A stretch of 6,623 bases of DNA, from the NCBI GenBank assembly GCA_913054205.1, contig CAJXJM010000150.1:1-6623 (forward strand), read 5' to 3'. How positions within the stretch are numbered: position 1 is the first letter of the stretch; each line of letters opens with the position of its first letter. Below, piece by piece: positions 1 through 5,222 of the stretch. The notes below the pieces were generated by a model. That model was not told where the DNA came from and did no database searches. It saw only the letters and a list, made by a program, of their open reading frames with translations. A program made the translations under genes and the position numbers. Source of the stretch: an uncultured Rhodospirillaceae bacterium (GTDB lineage: Bacteria; Pseudomonadota; Alphaproteobacteria; Rhodospirillales; UBA2165).

Positions 1-1167
1 ATGGGAATCTCTCAACATGTTCATGGCACAGACAATGCGCGTTGTTTAATTGCTTTGGCGCTAACAACCGGTCAGATCGGTCGACCCGGAACAGGTTTGC
101 ACCCCTTGCGCGGTCAAAATAATGTCCAAGGTGCCTCTGATGCCGGGCTCATCCCGATGCTGTTTCCAGATTATATGTCGGTCGAAGATCCATCTGTTCG
201 ATCTCAGTACGAAGAGCTGTGGGGCACCGAGCTCAATCCGAATAAAGGTCTTACCGTGGTTGAAATCATCGATGCCATTCACGATGGTGAAATCAACGGC
301 ATGTACATTCAAGGTGAGAATCCGGCGATGTCTGATCCGGATCAAAATCATGCCCGCTCGGCATTGGCTAAACTCGATCACCTTGTGGTCCAGGATATAT
401 TTTTAACTGAAACAGCTTGGCATGCCGATGTCATTTTGCCTGCCACCGCGCATGTTGAAAAATCCGGGACTTTCACTAACACCAACCGCGAAATCCAAAT
501 GGCGCGGGCCGCCCTCGCCCCTCCCGGCGAAGCACGCCAAGATTGGGAGCTAATCCAAGAACTTGCCCAGCGTATTGGACTGAACTGGAGTTACACACAT
601 CCGAGCGATGTGTTTGCCGAGATGACCAAAGTCATGCCATCTCTGAACAACATCACGTGGGAACGGCTGGAGCGTGAAGAATCCATCACCTATCCTTGCG
701 ACGCTCCGGACCAGCCTGGCAATGAAATTATATTCAGCGATGGATTTCCAACAGCATCCGGGCGGGGCCGAATTGTGCCGGCTGCGATCGTGTCGCCAGA
801 TGAGATTCCGGATGATGAATATCCAATGATTCTTTCGACGGGCCGTGTACTCGAACACTGGCACACCGGCTCAATGACCCGCCGCGCAGGTATATTGGAC
901 ACATTAGAGCCAGAAGCTATTGCCTGCCTCAATTGGAAAGATTTGGAAAAAATGGCGATTGAACCAGGTGGCGCTATTCGCGTATCCACCCGGCGAGGTG
1001 AAATTTCCTTAAAAGCTCGCCAGGATCAAGATGTTCCGGAAGGTATGGTGTTTATCCCATTTTGCTATGCCGAGGCAGCGGCCAATTTACTCACCAATCC
1101 GCAGCTCGATCCGATTGGAAAAATTCCAGAATTTAAATTTTGCGCAGCGCGGGTCGAGCCAAGCTAG
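1..1167 (+). CDS. Formate dehydrogenase alpha subunit, C-terminal part (5' end outside window)
   Basis: Molybdopterin oxidoreductase of the DMSO reductase family that oxidises formate to CO2 in the cytoplasm, passing electrons to partner subunits. The 388 visible residues begin inside the family's conserved block GISQHVHGTDNARCL followed by TGQIGRPGTGLHPLRGQNN (residues 2-41), which lies mid-protein in full-length members of roughly 900 or more residues. The ATG at base 1 is therefore an internal methionine. Further catalytic-domain motifs are QGENPAMSDPD (104-114) and the segment WHADVILPATAHVEKSGTFTNTNR split over 140-163. The C-terminal molybdopterin-dinucleotide-binding domain runs from about 273 to 386 and includes STGRVLEHWHTGSMTRR (279-295). 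The N-terminal iron-sulfur domains and the Cys/Sec metal ligand are off-window, so the electron-acceptor type cannot be read. It ends on TAG that overlaps the stop of the convergent GntR gene. Family identity is secure; the choice between fdhF-like and fdsA-like naming is not. Confidence 0.93.
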   Translation: MGISQHVHGTDNARCLIALALTTGQIGRPGTGLHPLRGQNNVQGASDAGLIPMLFPDYMSVEDPSVRSQYEELWGTELNPNKGLTVVEIIDAIHDGEINGMYIQGENPAMSDPDQNHARSALAKLDHLVVQDIFLTETAWHADVILPATAHVEKSGTFTNTNREIQMARAALAPPGEARQDWELIQELAQRIGLNWSYTHPSDVFAEMTKVMPSLNNITWERLEREESITYPCDAPDQPGNEIIFSDGFPTASGRGRIVPAAIVSPDEIPDDEYPMILSTGRVLEHWHTGSMTRRAGILDTLEPEAIACLNWKDLEKMAIEPGGAIRVSTRRGEISLKARQDQDVPEGMVFIPFCYAEAAANLLTNPQLDPIGKIPEFKFCAARVEPS

Positions 1168-1892
1168 GCGACGACTTCTGATTGAGCGTTTTCTTCCGCT
1201 TCTCCCAAGCTCAGATCGAGATGGCGTTCGACGTGGGCGCGGAGATTGAGTGTGTGCTCACGCACCAAACGTTCTGCCTCTTCTGTATCACGAGCTTCAA
1301 GCGCTTCAATAATATGGCTGTGGTCAATGACGGAACGAAATGCCCGATTGTCTTCACCGATGGTGCGGGCGCGAATCGCCCGGACATGCATAAATAGATC
1401 AGCCGCAGTTTCTTCCAATATCTTACATTTGCTCAATTTCAGGATGCGCTGATGAAACTCGATATTGGCATCTGAATATTCATCAAGATTGGCGTCAACT
1501 TCCTGATCTTCATATTTTTCCACCAATTCGCGGAGTGTCCCTATTTCGGCGTCGCTTGCCTCAAGCGTAATGATCCGCGCTGCCATGCTCTCTAACGCCG
1601 CCCATAGCGTAATCATTTCAAGAATATCTTGCTTGGATTTTCGCAGCAGAAAAACGCCACGCCTTGGAATGGTGCGAATCAATCCCTCATGTTCGAGGCG
1701 CGCCAACGCTTCACGCAATGGCGTACGGCTGATTCCAAATTGGGTGGAAAGCTGTCGCTCATCAAGCCGAAGCTGCGCATTCTTGTCATAGATATTCATT
1801 TGCTCGATTGCCGCTTTGAGCGCCTTATAGGTGCGTTCCTTAAGCGTTGCGCTTTGGTCAATCGGAGTGACTTTAAGTTCAAGTGAAGACAT
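1164..1892 (-). CDS. GntR-family transcriptional regulator, FadR/FCD subfamily
   Basis: A DNA-binding regulator of 242 residues, normal length for the FCD subfamily, so apparently complete. The N-terminal winged helix-turn-helix spans about 16-83 and shows the signature pattern LDERQLSTQFGISRTPLREA (43-62), then LARLEHEGLI and the wing IPRRGVFL. The all-helical FCD effector domain spans about 88-225. Its likely metal/ligand residues are Asp141 and His147 (DANIEFHQ), His191 (DHSH) and His213 (REHT), the usual D-H-H-H arrangement for this fold; I assign them by motif position only. No clear Shine-Dalgarno lies before the ATG (upstream bases are AACTCTAA), so the start rests on the family N-terminus. 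It is divergent from the ligase gene across 282 bp and convergent with formate dehydrogenase, so it probably controls one or both, with a small carboxylic acid as effector. Target and effector are inference. Confidence 0.93.
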   Translation of the reverse strand: MSSLELKVTPIDQSATLKERTYKALKAAIEQMNIYDKNAQLRLDERQLSTQFGISRTPLREALARLEHEGLIRTIPRRGVFLLRKSKQDILEMITLWAALESMAARIITLEASDAEIGTLRELVEKYEDQEVDANLDEYSDANIEFHQRILKLSKCKILEETAADLFMHVRAIRARTIGEDNRAFRSVIDHSHIIEALEARDTEEAERLVREHTLNLRAHVERHLDLSLGEAEENAQSEVVA

Positions 1893-1984
1893 TTAGAGTT
1901 AGGCCAAATTGTAAAAGGGTAGAATACACTAATATTGCACTGCCAAAATAACTATCGCAATCCAAAAATTTGCCACACTAAATT

Positions 1985-2000
1985 ATTCGCCCAAGCGAAT
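1985..2000. repeat. Perfect inverted repeat ATTCGC-CCAA-GCGAAT
   Basis: Two 6-bp arms, 1985-1990 and 1995-2000, are exact reverse complements around a 4-base centre. The site sits 92 bp before the GntR start and 174 bp before the ligase start. It could be a protein-binding operator or a small hairpin. It has no T-run after it on the + strand, so it does not look like an intrinsic terminator. The repeat is seen directly; its function is unknown. Confidence 0.35.
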
Positions 2001-2144
2001 GTCCGAACACCTTACTTAGACTTGCGCCCGAGCTGCACTCATATTTACTATGATGCCTCTAGTCTCCAACTCCATGGCAGGTTCCAACGCCATTTGCAGT
2101 TCGCCGAGCTTCGAAGTTTATGCTAATTTTCAGCGTATTCAATA

Positions 2145-2155
2145 TTGTAAAACAC
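2145..2155. promoter_or_regulatory. Candidate GntR operator TTGTAAAACAC
   Basis: The 11 bases read TTGT-AAA-ACAC, one base short of the perfect palindrome TTGT-N3-ACAA and close to the TNGTNNNACNA pattern known for FadR-subfamily operators. It lies 19 bp before the ligase ATG, where a bound regulator could block transcription or translation initiation. A half-matching copy, TTGTAAAAGGG at 1909-1919, lies 16 bp before the regulator's own start, which would fit autoregulation. Short matches like this arise by chance in AT-rich DNA, so confidence is low. Confidence 0.3.
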
Positions 2156-2174
2156 CTTAGAATTTTCTCAATAA

Positions 2175-3143
2175 ATGGCGAATAGCGTTATTGAAATCAT
2201 AAAATCGGGCGCACCTGCCGCAAATGTATTGGCCGCTCCCGGGCGGCCTTATCTCACCTACGGTGCATTGTTAGAGCATGTTGAAGCGACGGTTAAAGCG
2301 CTAAATGCTCGGGGGATCGGACGCAATGATCGGGTCGCAATCGTCCTGCCAAATGGCCCTGAAATGGCGAGTTCATTTTTATCTGTAGCATCATGCGCAA
2401 CAACGGCACCGCTCAATCCAAACTACAGCACAGAAGAATTTGACTATTATCTTTCCCATCTTAACGCCAAAGCACTGATCCTCGAGAAAGGCAGCAAATC
2501 CCCAGTTTTGGCAATCGCCAAGCAACGTGACATTCCTGTGTTTGAAATTAGTTGGTCTGCAACCGACCCGGCTGGATTGTTCACCTTTACTGATAAAGCC
2601 GATGGTAGTGCTACCGAAAATAGAGGCTTTGCTGGGCCGGAAGATTGTGGATTGGTAATGCACACCTCCGGCACGACATCCCAGCCGAAGATTGTCCCGC
2701 TTTCCCAAATAAATTTATGTGCGTCGGCAGAACACATCAAAACGTCATTGGATTTGCAGTCCAATGATATCGGTCTCAATATTATGCCGCTATTCCACAT
2801 TCACGGACTTATTGCGGCAATTCTTTCTGCTGTGCGTGCCGGCGCCATGACCTATTGTACACCCGGGTTTGAACCAGATAAATTTTTCTCGTGGATCGAG
2901 GAAGCTAAACCGACATGGTACACCGCCGTATCAACCATGCATCAGGAAATTCTATCTTACGCCGATCGCGACCAAGAAATTATCGACAAAGCTGACATTC
3001 GTGTTATCCGCTTATCTTCGTCTTCACTTCCGCCGCAGGTGCAGCACGAATTGGAAAACGTCTTTGGTTGTCCTGTTATTGAAGCCTATGCGATGACCGG
3101 TGGATCACTCGTCAAGTCGTCAATATCTAGCTTTAACATTTGA
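2175..3143 (+). CDS. AMP-forming acyl-CoA ligase, probably oxalate--CoA ligase, 3'-truncated (likely pseudogene)
   Basis: Adenylate-forming ligase of the ANL superfamily. The pattern resembles oxalyl-CoA synthetases of the plant AAE3/yeast Pcs60 type, which make oxalyl-CoA from oxalate, ATP and CoA. Visible are LTYGALLEHVEAT (27-39), VAIVLPNGPEMA (54-65), the phosphate-binding loop MHTSGTTSQPK (162-172), PLFHIHGLIAA (205-215), TWYTAVSTMHQ (247-257) and EAYAMT (303-308). The family then requires Glu after EAYAMT, the adenine/ribose-binding (Y/F)RTGD-type motif and the C-terminal domain with the catalytic Lys. Here similarity stops at codon 308 (bases 3096-3098) and an unrelated 14-residue tail follows. 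Full members have about 500 residues, so roughly 190 are lost and activity is very unlikely. Homologues begin with the same VIEIIKSG-like start, which supports this ATG although no Shine-Dalgarno is seen. Substrate assignment is inference. The break may be genomic or an assembly join. Confidence 0.85.
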   Translation: MANSVIEIIKSGAPAANVLAAPGRPYLTYGALLEHVEATVKALNARGIGRNDRVAIVLPNGPEMASSFLSVASCATTAPLNPNYSTEEFDYYLSHLNAKALILEKGSKSPVLAIAKQRDIPVFEISWSATDPAGLFTFTDKADGSATENRGFAGPEDCGLVMHTSGTTSQPKIVPLSQINLCASAEHIKTSLDLQSNDIGLNIMPLFHIHGLIAAILSAVRAGAMTYCTPGFEPDKFFSWIEEAKPTWYTAVSTMHQEILSYADRDQEIIDKADIRVIRLSSSSLPPQVQHELENVFGCPVIEAYAMTGGSLVKSSISSFNI

Positions 3144-3391
3144 TTTAAAGGAGTGAATTTCAAGTGATTTTTATCGCTTTATGAGAAATATGAAGCATCT
3201 TGAATTAAAAAAAATTCGTCACCTACCGCCCTTATTTTTTGCCGTAGTGGATCGTGGTACATCTTATTTTTTTTACTGGGCCGATTGGGTGCCTACGTCG
3301 ATTGACAATTCGCTGTGAACATTTACCAAAACGTTTCATTTTGGCCATTTTTTGCTCTAAACTCGCGCTAAGTAACAGCCAAGGATTTATA
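3099..3391. other. AT-rich stretch without a supported gene, after the ligase break
   Basis: From the point where ligase similarity ends to the rhomboid start I find no recognisable protein on either strand and no remnant of the missing ligase C-terminus. A hand count of bases 3121-3360 gives about 35% G+C, clearly lower than the flanking genes. The longest internal start-to-stop frame outside the listed genes is 45 codons at 3181-3318 (begins MRNMKHLELKK), with no ribosome site close before it and no family I know. A consensus -35-like TTGACA is at 3302-3307, but no good -10 follows at 16-18 bp. Homopolymer runs (A8 at 3207-3214, T8 at 3267-3274) make this a place where sequence errors are possible. 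Confidence 0.5.
3381..3385 (+). promoter_or_regulatory. Ribosome binding site AAGGA of the rhomboid gene
   Basis: AAGGA ends 6 bases before the ATG at 3392. It decides the start: the open frame extends upstream to an ATG at 3254, but that extension has no Shine-Dalgarno and no family similarity, while the sequence starting at 3392 (MALLPLKDDN) matches a normal rhomboid cytoplasmic N-terminus. Confidence 0.65.
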
Positions 3392-4267
3392 ATGGCGCTA
3401 TTGCCACTTAAAGATGATAATACTCTCCAAACCATCAATTTTCAGTATGTAACCGTCTCACTGATCATTGCCTGCGTCGGCGTTTACTTGTGGCAATTGT
3501 CACTCGGCGCGGAGGAAGGCAAATACATCTTCGGCCTTGGCACGATTCCATCCGTGCTGTTTGGCATCAGAGACCTGAGCCCTGACCTCGTCATAATCCC
3601 CGAATCGTTTACCACGATCACCAGCCTGTTCCTCCATGGCGGCTGGATGCATTTGATTTTTAACATGCTGTTTTTGTGGGTCTTTGGCGACAATGTCGAA
3701 GATGCAATGGGACATGTTCGCTACATCGCTTTCTATTTGGTCTGCGGTATTCTGGCAACGCTCTCCCACGCAGTGATGGAAGCAGATTCTGCCTCCCCCT
3801 TGATCGGTGCCAGTGGAGCCATTTCTGGGATACTTGGTGCCTATCTCGTGCTCCATCCAAAGGCGCGCGTGCTTGTATTGTTTATGAACATCATCCCGCT
3901 GCGTCTGCCCGCCGTTCTTGTTTTAGGTGGTTGGATTGGATTGCAATTTTTCAGCCTCAACAGCGATGATGGCACCGCTTGGTGGGCGCATATCGGCGGA
4001 TTTCTAGCCGGCATGATTTTGATCGTACCGTTTAGACGCAAAGATGTGCCGTTATTTGACGGCGTGGGTCGCTTTGGCCCGGACAATCCAAATGTCATAG
4101 ATTTGGCAGAACGGCAACATGGGCGCTCCATTTTTCCAAATACCGTGAGTGCAGATACGCCCCCTCAGCCTTGGGGTAAGCCTTTCTCAAAGCCGCCAAC
4201 GAACCAGCCGCTTGGCCTGCAAAATCCGAGAGATCTCCCCAGCAGCAAAAAGCCATCTGACAAATAA
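3392..4267 (+). CDS. Rhomboid-family intramembrane serine protease
   Basis: Integral inner-membrane protease of 291 residues that would cleave transmembrane segments of other membrane proteins; the substrate is unknown. A first membrane helix is at about 18-36. The hallmark FLHGGWMHLIFNMLFLWVFG block (80-99) supplies the conserved His and Asn of the oxyanion site. GASGAISGILGAYL (139-152) carries the catalytic Ser141, and AHIGGFLAG (199-207) carries the catalytic His200, so the Ser-His dyad is intact. Hydrophobic segments at about 109-127, 137-155, 158-186 and 197-213 give the usual six-helix core. After 214 comes a hydrophilic, Pro-, Lys- and Asn-rich tail to residue 291, probably cytoplasmic and disordered. 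Start is chosen from AAGGA six bases upstream. The gene ends 8 bp before the convergent DUF1194 gene, and nothing around it suggests a partner. Assignment is firm; biological role is open. Confidence 0.94.
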   Translation: MALLPLKDDNTLQTINFQYVTVSLIIACVGVYLWQLSLGAEEGKYIFGLGTIPSVLFGIRDLSPDLVIIPESFTTITSLFLHGGWMHLIFNMLFLWVFGDNVEDAMGHVRYIAFYLVCGILATLSHAVMEADSASPLIGASGAISGILGAYLVLHPKARVLVLFMNIIPLRLPAVLVLGGWIGLQFFSLNSDDGTAWWAHIGGFLAGMILIVPFRRKDVPLFDGVGRFGPDNPNVIDLAERQHGRSIFPNTVSADTPPQPWGKPFSKPPTNQPLGLQNPRDLPSSKKPSDK

Positions 4268-4275
4268 CCGCGTCT

Positions 4276-4539
4276 CTAATAAACACGCCTCTTGTTAGGG
4301 GTGCCTTCCCGTTTGTAATCTATGCCGGCATCGCAGCTTGGCCTGGTCATCTCGGCGGCTCTCACCAGATAGGATCGCTGGGCAAAATGACGGTATCCGG
4401 GTGGCATGCGGTCGGCAATTTCAAAGATAAGTTTCTTTTTAATGGCGCGGGCAAAATCCTGATAGTCATCAGCAATCACCATAAAAGCGTTGCGGCCACC
4501 AATGACACAATCGGCAAAATAATGATCGTAATTCGGCAT
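4276..4539 (-). CDS. C-terminal part of the interrupted DUF1194 protein
   Basis: These 87 codons directly follow the TAG that ends the N-terminal part, in the same reading frame, and start with ATG right after that stop (TAGATG). The protein begins MPNYDHYFADCVIGG and continues with AFMVIADDYQDFARAIKKKL, which is the usual C-terminal motif of DUF1194 proteins (a Y/F-rich segment, VIGG, then an acidic-aromatic stretch and a basic helix). It is therefore the second half of one gene rather than an independent one. No Shine-Dalgarno is visible before its ATG; the bases there are CTCCGGCATGAAATAG. Restart of translation at the abutting ATG is conceivable but would give a cytosolic fragment without signal peptide. 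After about residue 44 a further 43 residues, rich in Arg and Lys, extend beyond where this family commonly ends. Most likely a pseudogene half, or an artefact of one wrong base. Confidence 0.7.
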   Translation of the reverse strand: MPNYDHYFADCVIGGRNAFMVIADDYQDFARAIKKKLIFEIADRMPPGYRHFAQRSYLVRAAEMTRPSCDAGIDYKREGTPNKRRVY

Positions 4540-5109
4540 CTATTTCATGCCGGAGATCTGCAAACGATTATTAACGATCGGCAGACCGTTGATGGTTATG
4601 CCTTCTGCTATCGCACTATCGCGCGCCAGAGCCGGAGACGGCCCATCATTATTGGGACCATCGGTTGATATATCCATTGTCTTGCGATCACTCGATATGC
4701 TGATTTTTTCAAACTGCAACGCTCCAAACGTGAGTGCACCGCTGATTGAGGTCCATTCGCCGCTGGAACGAGGAGCCGCTTCAATAAGTGTCGCGAATGC
4801 GAAGACACTGGCAAAATCTTCAATCACAGTCCAAGGGGCCAGGACAGAGTGATTTCTGGCCCCTGCCCATTCGACATAAGTGATCGCAATTCGGCCCAAG
4901 CGGCCTTTGGTGATCGCTTTTAAAACCGATGGATCAGTCATGGCGTCAACATAGCCTTTGCGCTGGAGCCGCGATTCAACAGAATCAACGCTCGATGACA
5001 CATCGATCAACAAGACCAGTTTTAGATCAACGTCGACTTCTGCGGCATTGAGTTGCCAATTGGCAAGACAAACTCCCAACGCCAATATATAAATCTTTAA
5101 TTTCACCAT
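4540..5109 (-). CDS. DUF1194 secreted von Willebrand A-like protein, N-terminal part ending at in-frame TAG
   Basis: A 189-residue product with a signal peptide: basic start (MVKLK), hydrophobic core (IYILALGVCLA) and likely cleavage after Asn-Ala-Ala at about 23, so export to the periplasm is expected. The von Willebrand A-like fold starts at KLVLLIDVSSSVDS. Asp36, Ser38 and Ser40 form the DxSxS metal-site motif, and Thr120 (EWTSIS) and Asp150 (STDGPNNDG) are plausible remaining metal ligands. The pattern YVEWAG, APWTVI, ITINGLPI is typical of DUF1194, a family of unknown function common in alphaproteobacteria. The frame stops at TAG (4540-4542) after ISGMK, but the family's C-terminal portion continues in the same frame in 4276-4539; the whole would be 277 codons including the stop. 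It is divergent from the CoxL-like gene with 113 bp between. The family call is good; function is unknown. Confidence 0.82.
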   Translation of the reverse strand: MVKLKIYILALGVCLANWQLNAAEVDVDLKLVLLIDVSSSVDSVESRLQRKGYVDAMTDPSVLKAITKGRLGRIAITYVEWAGARNHSVLAPWTVIEDFASVFAFATLIEAAPRSSGEWTSISGALTFGALQFEKISISSDRKTMDISTDGPNNDGPSPALARDSAIAEGITINGLPIVNNRLQISGMK

Positions 5110-5159
5110 AGATTAAGCTTAGCCTGAGTGCGGATGATTTCAAAGGTCGCATTCCTAGC

Positions 5160-5187
5160 TTGCCGCTTCCGTTTTTCTGGCTAAAAT
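5160..5187 (+). promoter_or_regulatory. Candidate sigma-70 promoter of the CoxL-like gene
   Basis: TTGCCG (5160-5165) and TAAAAT (5182-5187) are separated by 16 bp and match the consensus at 4/6 and 5/6 positions. Transcription would begin near 5194 and leave a leader of about 30 bases that contains the GGGGA ribosome site. This is the best promoter-like pair in the 113-bp divergent gap; it is a visual match only. Confidence 0.35.
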
Positions 5188-5212
5188 CGCCACCAAATAT
5201 CAATCAACTATC

Positions 5213-5217
5213 GGGGA
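5213..5217 (+). promoter_or_regulatory. Ribosome binding site GGGGA of the CoxL-like gene
   Basis: GGGGA lies 5 bases before the ATG at 5223. It supports that start, which also agrees with the family N-terminus (GIGQSVLRLEDPRLLTGRGR). Confidence 0.6.
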
Positions 5218-5222
5218 ATATC

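Larger units (their letters stand above)
1893..2174. promoter_or_regulatory. Divergent intergenic region between GntR regulator and ligase gene
   Basis: This 282-bp stretch separates the divergently read regulator and ligase starts and should hold both promoters. I see an inverted repeat at 1985-2000 and two same-strand copies of ATTGTAAAA, at 1908-1916 (16 bp before the GntR start) and 2144-2152 (22 bp before the ligase start). No sigma-70 promoter stands out: TTGCAG at 2094-2099 with TATGCT at 2119-2124 has a 19-bp spacer and is weak. A 63-codon open frame at 1935-2126 has no recognisable ribosome site or family features, and I treat it as chance. Confidence 0.5.

Noticed and set aside
1935..2126. 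63-codon open frame in the divergent intergenic region
   Set aside because: No Shine-Dalgarno, no domain pattern, and it overlaps the expected promoter and operator region.
3302..3307. TTGACA as a promoter -35 for the rhomboid gene
   Set aside because: The -35 is perfect, but the bases 16-18 bp downstream (around TACCAA) are a poor -10, so I do not call a promoter.
3181..3318. 45-codon open frame starting MRNMKHLELKK
   Set aside because: No ribosome site near the start, no recognisable family, and it lies in AT-rich DNA after a broken gene; chance is the simpler explanation.
3254..3391. Upstream in-frame extension of the rhomboid gene starting at ATG 3254
   Set aside because: The 46 extra residues show no family similarity and lack a ribosome site, while ATG 3392 has AAGGA at good spacing and a normal N-terminus.
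3099..3391. Inverted or frameshifted remnant of the ligase C-terminus
   Set aside because: Reading this stretch on both strands gave none of the expected C-terminal ligase motifs.
4281..4309. Imperfect dyad CACGCC...GGGGTG as a terminator between the rhomboid and DUF1194 genes
   Set aside because: It contains a mismatch, lacks a T-run on either strand, and lies inside the DUF1194 open frame.
4540..4542. Recoding of TAG (for example pyrrolysine) in the DUF1194 gene
   Set aside because: TAG ends at least two other genes in this window, and nothing supports recoding; nonsense mutation or base error is simpler.
5114..5121. 8-bp palindrome TAAGCTTA upstream of the DUF1194 start
   Set aside because: Too short to mean anything without conservation data.
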